64,000 bases of DNA from Aliiglaciecola sp. LCG003 (GCF_030316135.1 NZ_CP128185.1:558001-622000); one strand, 5' to 3'; positions 36,200 through 45,614 are shown, counted from the first letter of the stretch. The notes: generated from the sequence alone by a model not told the origin. Numbers and translations are program-made.

Positions 36200-36956
36200 A
36201 GTCGTGCTGCAAAGTGCCTCTGATTCGAATCAGCAAAGCCATTGGCTGAATCAATTGAGCAAAGAAGATTTTGCTCAATTGAATGCTGATTTAGAGCACA
36301 AAACACCGCAACAACGTGTTGCTTGGGCACTGGAAAACTTGCCAGGTCAGCATATTGTGTCGTCAAGTTTCGGTGCGCAATCTGCGGTGATGTTGCATCT
36401 TTTATCCCATCAATACCCTGATATCCCGGTTGTTTTGACTGACACTGGTTATTTGTTTCCAGAAACGTACCAATTTGTTGATCAGCTAAGCCAACGTTTA
36501 AAGCTTAACCTTCAGGTTTACCGTGCACCCATATCGCCAGCGTGGCAAGAAGCTCGACATGGCAGGCTGTGGGAGCAAGGGGTCGAGGGCATAGAGCAAT
36601 ACAATAAGATGAATAAAGTCTTACCTATGCAGCAAGCATTGCAGGAACTCGATGGAAAAACCTGGTTTGCAGGATTACGCAGATCCCAATCAGATAGTCG
36701 GGAAAATCTTGGTGTATTGCAGCGGCTGCAAGGGCAAACCAAAGTGTACCCAATAATAGATCAGTCCAACAAAGCCTTGCATGGTTACCTAAAAGAGCAT
36801 GATCTGCCTTATCACCCGTTGTGGGAAAAAGGCTATGTTTCTATTGGAGATTGGCATACCACTCAAGCATTAGAGGCTGGTATGAGTGAACAAGATACGC
36901 GTTTCTTTGGTATGAAGCGCGAGTGTGGCCTTCACGAATTCGGCGACGGTATCTAG
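36192..36956 (+). CDS. cysH: Phosphoadenylyl-sulfate reductase (thioredoxin)
   Basis: 254 residues. [13 protein letters not shown] forms the PAPS-binding loop, with [13 protein letters not shown] and the C-terminal catalytic [10 protein letters not shown] (single ECGLH cysteine). No CC pairs of the plant-type iron-sulfur APS reductases are present, so the substrate is PAPS. It produces the sulfite used by CysJI. Last gene of the operon, followed by a terminator. Confidence 0.96.
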   Translation: MSKVVLQSASDSNQQSHWLNQLSKEDFAQLNADLEHKTPQQRVAWALENLPGQHIVSSSFGAQSAVMLHLLSHQYPDIPVVLTDTGYLFPETYQFVDQLSQRLKLNLQVYRAPISPAWQEARHGRLWEQGVEGIEQYNKMNKVLPMQQALQELDGKTWFAGLRRSQSDSRENLGVLQRLQGQTKVYPIIDQSNKALHGYLKEHDLPYHPLWEKGYVSIGDWHTTQALEAGMSEQDTRFFGMKRECGLHEFGDGI

Positions 36957-37003
36957 GCTCTACCAACCTAATAGCCATATGTGCTAAATATTTTTGCAAA
37001 TAT

Positions 37004-37041
37004 AAAAAACCTCCCTGCAGTACTGCTCGTGGAGGTTTTTT
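37004..37041. terminator. Bidirectional terminator between cysH and yghU
   Basis: AAAAAACCTCC (37004-37014) and GGAGGTTTTTT (37031-37041) give an 11 bp stem flanked by A- and T-runs, which works for both converging transcripts. Confidence 0.85.
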
Positions 37042-37084
37042 GTAGTTGATTAACTCAGATGATAGCGTCAAGGCCAGCTAGAAC

Positions 37085-37951
37085 CTAGCCTTCTAGTTTA
37101 TCTTGGGTTCTATTGTCAAAGTCACTGGCATCATGGCGCTCGTGTAATTGAGACTCGGGCTCCCCCCACGTCCGGTTGACAATGCGGCCTCGCTTAACTG
37201 GCTGACGCTCAGCTATTTGGTCAGTCCACCGCAAGACATTGGTATAAGTGTGGGCTTCAATAAACTCTGCCGCTTCATACACTTTGTTTTTGACCAACGC
37301 ACCATACCATGGCCAAACAGCCATATCTGCAATGCTATATTGATCGCCGGCTAAGTATTCACGTTGGCCAAGTTGACGGTCTAAAACATCCAGTTGGCGT
37401 TTTATTTCCATAGTATAACGGTTGATGGGATATTCGTATTTTTCAGGGGCATACGCATAGAAGTGACCAAATCCACCACCTAACATAGGCGTGCTGCCCA
37501 TTTGCCAAAATAGCCAAGACATACACTCAGTTCTACCTGTTAGGTCCTTGGGTATAAATTCGCCAAATTTTTCGGCTAAATACAGCATGATAGAACCGGA
37601 CTCAAACACTCGGGTAGCGGGGGTTGTGCTAAGATCAACCAAGGCTGGGATTTTTGAGTTAGGATTTATATCCACAAAGCCACTACTAAATTGATCACCT
37701 TCCATAATATTAATAAGAAACGCGTCGTATTCTGCGCCTTTATGGCCTTTAGCTAAAAGCTCTTCAAGTAAAATCGTCACTTTTACGCCATTAGGCGTAC
37801 CCAATGAATACAGCTGCAGTGGGTGTTTGCCAACGGGCAAATCTTTTTCGAAGGTTGCTCCTGCAATGGGGCGATTAATACTGGCAAAACGACCGCCGCT
37901 TTCTTTATCCCATGTCCAGACCTTAGGCGGTGTATAAGTTTTTGCTGTCAT
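37085..37951 (-). CDS. yghU: Glutathione-dependent disulfide-bond oxidoreductase YghU
   Basis: 288 residues from ATG 37951, preceded by CAAGGAA at good spacing; the upstream in-frame start at 37981 is less likely. GST fold: thioredoxin-like domain with LYSLGTPNGVKVTILLEELL and FESGSIMLYLAEKFG, then a helical domain (FGHFYAYAPEKYEYPINRY, YSIADMAVWPWYG). E. coli YghU binds two glutathiones and reduces organic peroxides and disulfides. Monocistronic and convergent with cysJIH. Confidence 0.93.
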   Translation of the reverse strand: MTAKTYTPPKVWTWDKESGGRFASINRPIAGATFEKDLPVGKHPLQLYSLGTPNGVKVTILLEELLAKGHKGAEYDAFLINIMEGDQFSSGFVDINPNSKIPALVDLSTTPATRVFESGSIMLYLAEKFGEFIPKDLTGRTECMSWLFWQMGSTPMLGGGFGHFYAYAPEKYEYPINRYTMEIKRQLDVLDRQLGQREYLAGDQYSIADMAVWPWYGALVKNKVYEAAEFIEAHTYTNVLRWTDQIAERQPVKRGRIVNRTWGEPESQLHERHDASDFDNRTQDKLEG

Positions 37952-38046
37952 TTTATTTCCTTGCGTTAAGCGTATGGGCAAATCTGATCTTATTTAAACT
38001 TGTACTTACCATATCGGGTGTTGTTTATAAGTGAAACCACTATCTC

Positions 38047-38952
38047 TTAATTTACTTCAAAATCAGTGCTTAACATTTTCTTAAGATCATCTAGATAGCT
38101 AGTTTTACTCTTGCCGTGAATCAGCTTAGAAAGCTCTGCACCGATAGAGGTGAATTTGTAATACTGTAAACTTAACCCTCTGCGCTTAGGGGCAATATGT
38201 AAGGCCTCACCACTGCAGCGGTACTGACTTCTCGTGTTGATGGATAATTCGCTGGTTTCGATTTCGCTGTTGTAAATCAGGCCCAGATCGATCAAGGACA
38301 ACAAATCAGGATAGGTTAATCCGTAGCTTGCTAAGTTAAGCTGATGATTAGGAGGTAGTCTAAAAAGTGACAAAATACTTGGCTTAACATTGTAGCCAAA
38401 CAGGACTCTTAGACCATGTTCGTCCCTTTTCCGGCTTGCCAAGCTGACCGCAATTTTGAGGATCTTGGCATCTTTATGAGTAAGATTTTTTAGAGTTTGT
38501 AAGGTTTTTAAAGAAAAGGTACCAGGTTGTCCAATTTCAACCGCAAAAATCTTACCCCAAAGTTCCTGCATCGCTGGGGCGTTAATATCTTCAGCCATAT
38601 CAATAAAGCTAAAAAACCAGTCGGGATCCAAATCGTCTCTACTGCTATGCTCTAAACTATAATTCATCGCCAAACTGAGCACGTTTTCGAGATTTTTTAG
38701 CTTACGTTGTGCTTTCACGTACTGATGTCGAGATACTTTCTTATTGGTGTCTTGGTCCATAGCAAGACCCGTAGTGGGAAATATTCCCGCTCGGGTAAAC
38801 CATTGGATCATTTTATCCCGTGCCACAGGCTTAGGATTTGCCTCCACCCCGCTAACCTTGGGATCAGGTGAAACAGTTTTTTTAACATCCGTCGTCCCAG
38901 ATGTTGAGGGTTTAATCAGGCTGGCAGGTGGACTGTTCGTTTCTATTTTCAT
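38047..38952 (-). CDS. DUF2806/TIGR03899-like protein
   Basis: 301 residues. A disordered N-terminus rich in Pro/Ser/Thr, a helical segment (KAQRKLKNLENVLSLAMNYS), then DWFFSFIDMAEDINAPAMQELWGKIFAVEIGQPGTFSLKTLQTLKNLTHKDAKIL, which is the core signature of DUF2806-type proteins: an alpha-helical domain that may bind other proteins or nucleic acid. I recall a TIGR03899 group of this length in gammaproteobacteria. Function unknown. Divergent from the phosphodiesterase gene. Confidence 0.7.
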   Translation of the reverse strand: MKIETNSPPASLIKPSTSGTTDVKKTVSPDPKVSGVEANPKPVARDKMIQWFTRAGIFPTTGLAMDQDTNKKVSRHQYVKAQRKLKNLENVLSLAMNYSLEHSSRDDLDPDWFFSFIDMAEDINAPAMQELWGKIFAVEIGQPGTFSLKTLQTLKNLTHKDAKILKIAVSLASRKRDEHGLRVLFGYNVKPSILSLFRLPPNHQLNLASYGLTYPDLLSLIDLGLIYNSEIETSELSINTRSQYRCSGEALHIAPKRRGLSLQYYKFTSIGAELSKLIHGKSKTSYLDDLKKMLSTDFEVN

Positions 38953-39105
38953 ATGTATTTAGGTTCAACATTATTATTTATCGATCTGCTCAAGCGGAAG
39001 TGCTGAAATTTACTACAATTGTTATTCCTCTTTTATACATATTACGATATGTTTGCGGTATAGAAACTTTTTTTCACCTAATGTTGTAGTTAAACGGAAT
39101 GTTGA

Positions 39106-41340
39106 ATGAGTCCAACGGGTTACGAAAACGATGAACTGATTTTTCTTGAAGAAGATGAATCTCCAGAAAATGAGCCAGTCTATGGACGCTGGAATATATT
39201 AGTTGTTGATGACGATGAAGAAATTCATTCTGTTACTCGATTGGCGCTGTCAGACTTAAAATTAAACAATAAAAAATTGCATTTTCATCATGCCTATTCT
39301 GGTGAACAGGCGTTAAAGTTGATGGAACAATTAGGTGACCGTCTCGCCATCGTATTGCTCGATGTGGTGATGGAAACTGATGATGCCGGACTAGTCGTGG
39401 CACGTAAGATGCGCGAAGAGCTTAAGTTGATGGAGCCGCGCATCATCCTCAGGACGGGACAACCGGGTTATGCTCCTGAAGAAAGTGTCATCAAAGAATA
39501 TGATATCAATGACTATAAAACTAAAACTGAATTAACCCGCAGTAAACTAGTAACCACTATCATAGCTTCTTTACGTTCATACCAGCAGATTTTAACCATC
39601 AATCAAAGTCGTCGGGGATTGGAGCAAATCATTTATTCTTCGGCTAATTTGTTAGAAGAGCATTCGGTCAAGGGCTTCTGCGAAGGAGTGGTCACGCAAA
39701 TTAGTTCGTTACTTGGCATTGAGTCTGGCGGTGTCGTTTGTGCCCGCGCCGGGGCGGTGTTAGACAAAGAAGATGACGGAGTCTATATTCTCGGAGCTGC
39801 TGGTGAATTTGCCCAGTATATTAATCAAAACCTCGATAATGTGCATGATGATCTTATTGTTAATGCGGTTAACCTTTGCCTGAAAAACCAGTCTCATATC
39901 TATGAAGAAGAATATACCGTTCTGTATTTAAATAGCTCCGGCTATGAGGCAGCGGTATTTCTTAAAATAAGAGATAAAATTGATGATGTTAATAAGAAAC
40001 TATTGGAAGTGTTTTTATCCAGTATATCGGTCGGCTATGAAAATGTTAACTTATTTTATCGATTACGTAATGCTGCCTTTAGAGACTGGCTAACTAAATT
40101 GCCTAATCGTAATGAGTTTATCAATATGCTTGATGAAACATTACCCGACTGTGCAGACGGTCCTAACGTGGTGGCTTTGTTGGATATCAATCACTTTTCT
40201 GACGTGAATGATGGCCTAGGACAAGATGCCGGAAATAACTTACTCAAAGCTGTGTCAGAGCGGATCCAGAATTCATATAATGATAAGGCTAAATTAGGCC
40301 GTATTGGTGCTGACGTGTTTGGTATTATCGGCTGCGAAAGCCTAGTGAATCCAGTCCGTATAAGTGAAATTTTTGCTTTCCCATTTAAGGGTGGTGATCA
40401 CACTCTACCTATTAATATTACCATGGGTCTTTGTCGCCTAAGCAGTGATAAAACCACCGGAATTAACCTACTTAAACAGACTAACATCGCGTTAAATCGA
40501 GCTAAGAAAGATTTGAACACTAATTTTGGTTACTACGAACCGCAGATGGAAGAAAAAACCACTTGGCGATTAGGCATGATCCGGCAATTACGCACGGACT
40601 TCTCTGCCCGTAAGTTAGAAGTCTGGTATCAGCCTCAAGTTGATCTGGTCAGTGAAAAAATCGTTGGAATGGAAGCGCTGTTGCGCTGGCCTTCGGAAAA
40701 AGAAGGTTATATTTCGCCAGCGGTATTTGTTCCCCTAGCCGAATACTCTGGTTTGATTATCGAAATTGGCGCTTGGGTACTAGAAGAATCCTGCCAACGA
40801 TTAAAAGAGCTCATCAATAAAGGGTTCTCCGATATCAGAGTCGCTGTGAATATTTCAATGCCACAGTTTCGCGACCCTGAGTTCGTGCAGATGGTGAAAA
40901 CGGCGATCATTGAACATCAAATTAATCCTGCTCAATTGGAGTTAGAAATAACCGAGAGCGTGGTAATGGATGAACCTCAAATTGTGGTCGAGTCACTCAA
41001 AGAATTAAAAGATTTTGGTGTGAAAATCGCTATTGATGATTTTGGAACCGGCTTTTCTTCAATGAGTTACTTACAACAATTACCATTAGATAGATTAAAA
41101 GTGGATCGCTCATTTATCAATGAAATCAAACCGAATCAATCTGCGTTTATTGCTGAAACCATAGTAACATTGGGAAATAGATTAGGGCTTCAGACTATTG
41201 CCGAGGGGATCGAGAAGCGTGAACAGGCCAGTTATATGCTGAAATTAGGCTGTGACGAAGCCCAAGGGTTCCTTTACGCTAAACCCATGCCCTTTGATGA
41301 GTTGGTAACCTTCTTGCAAAACTATAAACCGTCACATTGA
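39106..41340 (+). CDS. Response regulator with DUF3369, degenerate GGDEF and active-type EAL domains
   Basis: 744 residues. Receiver domain 27-150 (VVDDDEEIHS, phospho-acceptor in LLDVVMETDD, KTKTELT lysine), DUF3369 sensor region about 170-310, a GGDEF domain about 330-460 in which the signature is IGADVFGI instead of GGDEF, and an EAL domain 480-740 with EALLRW, NISMPQF, ELEITESVVMD, DDFGTGFSS, LKVDRSFI, EGIE and QGFLYAKP. The catalytic residues of EAL are all present. Expected to hydrolyse c-di-GMP under control of phosphorylation by an unknown kinase. Its 3' end overlaps the convergent gene by 19 nt. Confidence 0.92.
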   Translation: MSPTGYENDELIFLEEDESPENEPVYGRWNILVVDDDEEIHSVTRLALSDLKLNNKKLHFHHAYSGEQALKLMEQLGDRLAIVLLDVVMETDDAGLVVARKMREELKLMEPRIILRTGQPGYAPEESVIKEYDINDYKTKTELTRSKLVTTIIASLRSYQQILTINQSRRGLEQIIYSSANLLEEHSVKGFCEGVVTQISSLLGIESGGVVCARAGAVLDKEDDGVYILGAAGEFAQYINQNLDNVHDDLIVNAVNLCLKNQSHIYEEEYTVLYLNSSGYEAAVFLKIRDKIDDVNKKLLEVFLSSISVGYENVNLFYRLRNAAFRDWLTKLPNRNEFINMLDETLPDCADGPNVVALLDINHFSDVNDGLGQDAGNNLLKAVSERIQNSYNDKAKLGRIGADVFGIIGCESLVNPVRISEIFAFPFKGGDHTLPINITMGLCRLSSDKTTGINLLKQTNIALNRAKKDLNTNFGYYEPQMEEKTTWRLGMIRQLRTDFSARKLEVWYQPQVDLVSEKIVGMEALLRWPSEKEGYISPAVFVPLAEYSGLIIEIGAWVLEESCQRLKELINKGFSDIRVAVNISMPQFRDPEFVQMVKTAIIEHQINPAQLELEITESVVMDEPQIVVESLKELKDFGVKIAIDDFGTGFSSMSYLQQLPLDRLKVDRSFINEIKPNQSAFIAETIVTLGNRLGLQTIAEGIEKREQASYMLKLGCDEAQGFLYAKPMPFDELVTFLQNYKPSH

Positions 41341-41903
41341 GTTTTTAACACTTGGCGCATGTCAGGTAAAACATGCTGTTCAAACCACGTGTTCTTCTTC
41401 AGCCATATATTATTGCGCGGTGATGGGTGGGGTAATACCAAGAATACAGGCAAAAAGTCTTGCCATCTTCTTACCCGCTCGGTCAAGGTGTGGCGTTCTT
41501 GCAAATAGTAGTCTTGGGCAAATTTGCCGACTAAAAGTGTGATACTTGGTTGCATGTGCTGCAAAATGGCATCATGCCAGGTTGGTGCACAGCATTTTAT
41601 GGGGGGCAAATCGCCACTTACTCCTTTACCTGGATAACAAAAGCTCATGGGCAGGATTGCTACTAAGTCCTCGTCGTAAAACTTATCCTTGTTGATACCT
41701 AGCCATGTTCTTAGTCTATCCCCAGAGGCATCATTGAAAGGCATGCTAGTTTGATGAGCGCGTAATCCAGGAGCATGGCCAATGACGCATATCTGACTGT
41801 TCCCATTACCTTGGATCACGGGATTTGGCGGATAAGGTAACAAGTCCGCACATTTCACACATGTTCGTGCTTGGGAAAAAATATCAGTTTTTGAATTTTT
41901 CAT
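41322..41903 (-). CDS. Uracil-DNA glycosylase superfamily protein
   Basis: 193 residues. ARTCVKCADLLPYPPNPVIQ, then motif A region CVIGHAPGLRAHQTSMPFNDASGDRLRTWLGI and motif B region VLPHPSPRNNIWLKKNTWF match the uracil-DNA glycosylase-like family found in many proteobacteria. A CxxC (CVKC) and later CC pair could form a partial metal site, but the family-4 iron-sulfur pattern is not complete. May excise uracil or act on another base; unproven. Convergent with the EAL gene. Confidence 0.87.
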   Translation of the reverse strand: MKNSKTDIFSQARTCVKCADLLPYPPNPVIQGNGNSQICVIGHAPGLRAHQTSMPFNDASGDRLRTWLGINKDKFYDEDLVAILPMSFCYPGKGVSGDLPPIKCCAPTWHDAILQHMQPSITLLVGKFAQDYYLQERHTLTERVRRWQDFLPVFLVLPHPSPRNNIWLKKNTWFEQHVLPDMRQVLKTQCDGL

Positions 41904-41915
41904 GAATATTTCAGT

Positions 41916-41933
41916 TTGTCACATAATTGTCAT
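41916..41933. promoter_or_regulatory. PHO-box-like direct repeat
   Basis: TTGTCAC and TTGTCAT, 11 bp apart start to start, separated by ATAA and followed by AAAA. This is the layout of a PhoB site (7 bp CTGTCAT-like repeats with AT-rich spacers). It lies between the divergent glycosylase gene and the 42023 gene. Confidence 0.35.
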
Positions 41934-42022
41934 AAAACTATGATTCTAAATTGTTGGCCCAGATTAACAACTGTGTTATATTTTAGCCGTCGGCTTTCCG
42001 ATATAACCCTAGGAGCAACACA

Positions 42023-42334
42023 ATGCGTAAACTTTTTTCTCTTTTCTTTGTCTTGACCGTAGGCACGGTTGCGCATGCTCAGGCCGATCAACAGAACGCA
42101 TTTGACTGTATGGACAAAGCATCTTTTGAAATCAATAGCCAATGTATGGCGAATAGCATCAGTCAGAATATTGATTATAAAAATGTGCAAATTGATATCG
42201 CCAATCGAGCTAGCTTACAAAGCGATAGCGTTATGGCCACGATCAAATTCTATCCAAAAGATATGCTTATTGAAGTCGTCGCTCACCGTGACGCATTATC
42301 TGACTCAAACTTGAGCGCCGCAGTAAAAAATTAA
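42023..42334 (+). CDS. Small exported protein of unknown function
   Basis: 103 residues, AGGAG 8 nt before ATG. Signal peptide MRKLFSLFFVLTVGTVAHA, mature part of about 84 residues with two cysteines (FDCMDKASFEINSQCMANS) likely to form a disulfide. No family recognised. Monocistronic: a strong terminator follows within 20 nt. Possibly phosphate-regulated if the upstream PHO-box-like repeat is real. Confidence 0.75.
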   Translation: MRKLFSLFFVLTVGTVAHAQADQQNAFDCMDKASFEINSQCMANSISQNIDYKNVQIDIANRASLQSDSVMATIKFYPKDMLIEVVAHRDALSDSNLSAAVKN

Positions 42335-42350
42335 AAAAGGTTACATAATA

Positions 42351-42376
42351 AAAAGCCTGGCATTTGCCAGGCTTTT
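42351..42376. terminator. Strong bidirectional intrinsic terminator
   Basis: AAAAGCCTGGCA (42351-42362) and TGCCAGGCTTTT (42365-42376) form a perfect 12 bp stem followed by further Ts; it serves the small exported gene and the convergent desaturase. Confidence 0.92.
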
Positions 42377-42395
42377 TTGTGTGCTCAACAATTTA

Positions 42396-43517
42396 TTATG
42401 CAAAACTGAGTTGATTTAATTCTAACCATTTCTGTTTCTGTAATAACATACTCTGTTTGAGCTCTTTATACTTATAAGTCAGTTCCAGATTCTCATAACT
42501 CTTACGTAGATTGGCCTGTTTGATCTCTAATATGCGCTTTTTAGCGGCATAATATTCACTCATTTTCACTATCAATAAGTCGTATTCTCGTTGAAGCTTG
42601 CTGATGACTTCTTCTGCACCTTGCATATCTTCAATTTTCTGCTGAGCACGCTGCATCATCATAGCTAGCTTAGCTTTCTCAATACGTTCTTCGGGGCAGC
42701 GTCTCAAGTTCTTGGTCCAGCCAAAATAAGACAGTCCACGTATTAGCCACTTAGTTGGGTCGAACTGCCACCATTTAATACCGTTACGATAATCATATTC
42801 AAAAATGTGATGGTAGTTGTGGTAACCCTCACCGAAGGTGAAAAAGGCCAAGATGCCATTGTCTCTGGCGGTATTTTTATCTGTGTAAGGCTGTTTGCCC
42901 CAAATATGGGCCAGTGAATTGATAAAAAAGGTCACATGGTGAACGGCAACTAATCTAAAGACTCCAGCTAATAGCAACATACCTAATATATCGCCATTTA
43001 ACCAACCCAACAAAATTGGAACACCGAAATTCATTGCTAGTACAATTGGTATGTAGTGACGATGTTGCCACATAACCACTGAATCTTTTTGTAAGTCTTT
43101 GCAATTGCTGTAATTATCATAACGATGGGACTGATATTCACGTAGCATCCAGCCGATATGAGAGAAGAAAAATCCCTGTTTCGCAGAGTAGGGATCCTTG
43201 CCGTTTTGGTCGACGAATTTATGGTGCACACGGTGATCTGAACACCAATGCAGGATACTATTTTGTAGTGCCATGGCACCACCCAGCGCAAGGACGACAC
43301 GTACAAAAATATTCGCATCATATGTTTTATGCGACCACAGGCGGTGATATCCTGCGGTAATTGACATACCTGAAAAATAGATTAAAAATACACAGGCAAT
43401 TATTTCCTGCATATCAAAACCATTGAAATAACCTTCAATAGGAATGCCAATTAAGGCTATTAAACCGGTTATGGTAAATATCATTACATTGGTAATAATA
43501 AGGCGTGGTTTCTTCAT
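42396..43517 (-). CDS. Membrane fatty-acid (delta-9 acyl-CoA type) desaturase
   Basis: 373 residues with four membrane segments and three histidine boxes: HRLWSH (58-63), HRVHH (95-99) and HNYHH (233-237), which bind the di-iron centre. Introduces a cis double bond into an acyl chain using oxygen. The last ~95 residues (from about 278) are a highly charged predicted coiled coil, longer than in typical delta-9 desaturases. Divergent from fabR with a FabR-like operator in between, so its expression is probably tuned to membrane unsaturation. Confidence 0.93.
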   Translation of the reverse strand: MKKPRLIITNVMIFTITGLIALIGIPIEGYFNGFDMQEIIACVFLIYFSGMSITAGYHRLWSHKTYDANIFVRVVLALGGAMALQNSILHWCSDHRVHHKFVDQNGKDPYSAKQGFFFSHIGWMLREYQSHRYDNYSNCKDLQKDSVVMWQHRHYIPIVLAMNFGVPILLGWLNGDILGMLLLAGVFRLVAVHHVTFFINSLAHIWGKQPYTDKNTARDNGILAFFTFGEGYHNYHHIFEYDYRNGIKWWQFDPTKWLIRGLSYFGWTKNLRRCPEERIEKAKLAMMMQRAQQKIEDMQGAEEVISKLQREYDLLIVKMSEYYAAKKRILEIKQANLRKSYENLELTYKYKELKQSMLLQKQKWLELNQLSFA

Positions 43518-43532
43518 TTGTCCAACAATTTG

Positions 43533-43550
43533 AGCTTACATCTGTGCGCT
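43533..43550. promoter_or_regulatory. FabR-like operator
   Basis: AGCTTACATCTGTGCGCT is an 18 bp imperfect palindrome close to my recollection of the FabR site, AGCGTACA-NN-TGTNCGCT, differing mainly at one half-site base. It lies 16 bp upstream of the desaturase start and 116 bp from fabR. Confidence 0.6.
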
Positions 43551-43634
43551 AATTTAACTTTTATGCAGGTTTTAAGCAAGTAAATTCATTGAAATTAGCC
43601 GCGGTCTGCGCTGTAATCCATTTTAACATTCAGG

Positions 43635-43646
43635 CTCTGTACAGAG
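43635..43646. repeat. Perfect 12 bp palindrome upstream of fabR
   Basis: CTCTGTACAGAG, self-complementary, centred about 25 bp before the GTG start of fabR. It contains TGTACA as the FabR half-sites do, so it may be a weaker autoregulatory operator. Confidence 0.35.
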
Positions 43647-43665
43647 AGCTTTACTAGGATTTTTC

Positions 43666-44277
43666 GTGTCTTTGAATCGACAACAACAAAAACTAAAAAC
43701 TCGCAGAGCGATTATTGATGCGACATTTGGTCTGCTAGACGAGCAACATAGCTTTTCAAGCATGAGCCTCAGAGAAGTCGCCAGAGCTGCGGGGATTGCT
43801 CCCACATCTTTTTACAGGCACTTCAAAGACATCGACGAGCTTGGTTTGACATTGGTAGATGAAGCGGGATTAACGTTACGTCAACTAATGCGCCAAGCGC
43901 GGGTCAGAATTGCCTCTGGTGGTGGCGTTATTAGTACTTCGATAGATACTTTCATGGAATTTATTAGCGCCAATAGCAACGTATTTAGATTGCTGCTCAG
44001 AGAACACACTGGAACCTCAAACGCATTTCGAGCGGCAGTCATAAGAGAAATACAGCACTTTACGGAAGAACTCACCGATTACACAGTGGCAACAACTGAA
44101 TTAAATAAAGAATTGGCTAATATGCAAGCCGAAGCTATGGTTAAGCTGGTTTTCAGTACTGGTGCTGAAGCACTCGATTTAGACAAAAAACAACGTGCGT
44201 TGTTGGCAAAACGACTCAAAATTCAGCTGCGTTTTATATCAAACGGTGCAATTGAATATGCTAAATCGACAGCTTGA
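43666..44277 (+). CDS. fabR: TetR-family repressor FabR (unsaturated fatty acid regulator)
   Basis: 203 residues from GTG 43666 with AGGAT upstream. N-terminal helix-turn-helix [37 protein letters not shown] is near-identical in pattern to E. coli FabR, which senses the ratio of unsaturated to saturated acyl thioesters. Here it is divergent from a desaturase, which is a probable target alongside fabA/fabB elsewhere. Confidence 0.92.
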   Translation: MSLNRQQQKLKTRRAIIDATFGLLDEQHSFSSMSLREVARAAGIAPTSFYRHFKDIDELGLTLVDEAGLTLRQLMRQARVRIASGGGVISTSIDTFMEFISANSNVFRLLLREHTGTSNAFRAAVIREIQHFTEELTDYTVATTELNKELANMQAEAMVKLVFSTGAEALDLDKKQRALLAKRLKIQLRFISNGAIEYAKSTA

Positions 44278-44300
44278 TTATGCTCACACAGTTTCATTTA

Positions 44301-45428
44301 TCAGCGCCTAGTTAAATAAACACCTGCTTCAACATGGTGGGTATAGGGAAATTGATCGAATAAAGCAAAGCGCTGAACTTTATGGGTTTTATTCAGCACT
44401 TGCAGATTGCTATTAAGGGTCTCAGGGTTACAAGAGATATAAACAATATTTTGGTACTGCTGAACCATTTTGACGGTTTCATCATCGAGGCCTGCTCGGG
44501 GTGGATCAACTAAAACGGTTTGGCAGTCATAAACTGACAAATCTATCCCTTGTAAACGATTGAATTCTCGTTTTCCCTGTTGAGCTTCTACGAATTCTTC
44601 ACTCGACATACGCAAAATGGTGACATTGTGGGTTCCATTTGCATGGATGTTAACTTGCGCTGCAGCGACCGAGGTTTTAGATATTTCGGTAGCTAGCACC
44701 CGAGCGAAGTTTTGTGCCATGGGTATACTAAAATTACCTAAGCCACAATACAACTCAAGCAAATCTCCCTGACTATTCTGAGTTACGTCCAATGCCCATT
44801 CAATCATGTTGATATTGACTTGGGCATTGGGTTGGGTAAAGCTGTTCTCGATTTGTTTGAAGGTATAAGTTTTGCCCTTGATGAGCAATTTTTCTGTGAC
44901 AAAATCTTTGTCCATCAGCATTTTTTGTTTACGGGCCCTGCCGACGATATCAATCACATATTTTTCCCGTAGAACATTCAAAATAGCTTCTATCTGAGCT
45001 TGCCAGTTTTCATCTAAAGGTTTGTGATATAGCAGCGAAACAACAATCTCACCACTAAGAGTGCTCAGATAATCAATTTGAAATAGCTTTCTTCTAGCAA
45101 CCTCATTTTGCTTTAGCAAGCTAAGTAAGTCCTGCATTACCTGATTGATCAGATTACTTGCTGGTGGAAAGTCTGATACTTGATATTTCTCTTTGTTCTG
45201 GCTGTCGAACATAATATGAAAAAGATCAGCACCATCATGCCACACCCTGAATTCTGCGCGCATCCGATAATTGAGCTTTGTCGATGGGAATATTTCTAGC
45301 TCAGGCATATCGAATTCAGTAAAGCTGTGCTGCAACGCTTTGCTCTTGTGCGACAGTAAGCTGTCGTATTGCAAGGGATCAATTTGTGTTGGACGCACTG
45401 GATTGGTAGACATGATTCGATTCGACAT
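44301..45428 (-). CDS. trmA: tRNA (uracil-5-)-methyltransferase
   Basis: 375 residues. SAM-binding LYCGLGNFSIPMAQNF, DPPRAGLDDETV, and the catalytic motif YISCNPETL with the nucleophile Cys are characteristic, and the absence of a TRAM domain or iron-sulfur cysteines distinguishes TrmA from RlmC/RlmD. Forms m5U54 in the tRNA T-loop. Convergent with fabR, 23 nt between stops. Confidence 0.95.
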   Translation of the reverse strand: MSNRIMSTNPVRPTQIDPLQYDSLLSHKSKALQHSFTEFDMPELEIFPSTKLNYRMRAEFRVWHDGADLFHIMFDSQNKEKYQVSDFPPASNLINQVMQDLLSLLKQNEVARRKLFQIDYLSTLSGEIVVSLLYHKPLDENWQAQIEAILNVLREKYVIDIVGRARKQKMLMDKDFVTEKLLIKGKTYTFKQIENSFTQPNAQVNINMIEWALDVTQNSQGDLLELYCGLGNFSIPMAQNFARVLATEISKTSVAAAQVNIHANGTHNVTILRMSSEEFVEAQQGKREFNRLQGIDLSVYDCQTVLVDPPRAGLDDETVKMVQQYQNIVYISCNPETLNSNLQVLNKTHKVQRFALFDQFPYTHHVEAGVYLTRR

Positions 45429-45614
45429 TTATGGCTAGGGATCGCGAATTGTAAGGATTTACCCGTAGCTTGCAAATTGATTTCAAATTAATTCCAGTAA
45501 TTTTTCAACAAATTCATTATTGTGGCAAAATCAAAATGGTAATTGTTCAAAATAAAAGCTAATTATTCTGGAGTTTTCGCCGATACTAATAACGAGGACA
45601 GTGAGGTGACAGAG

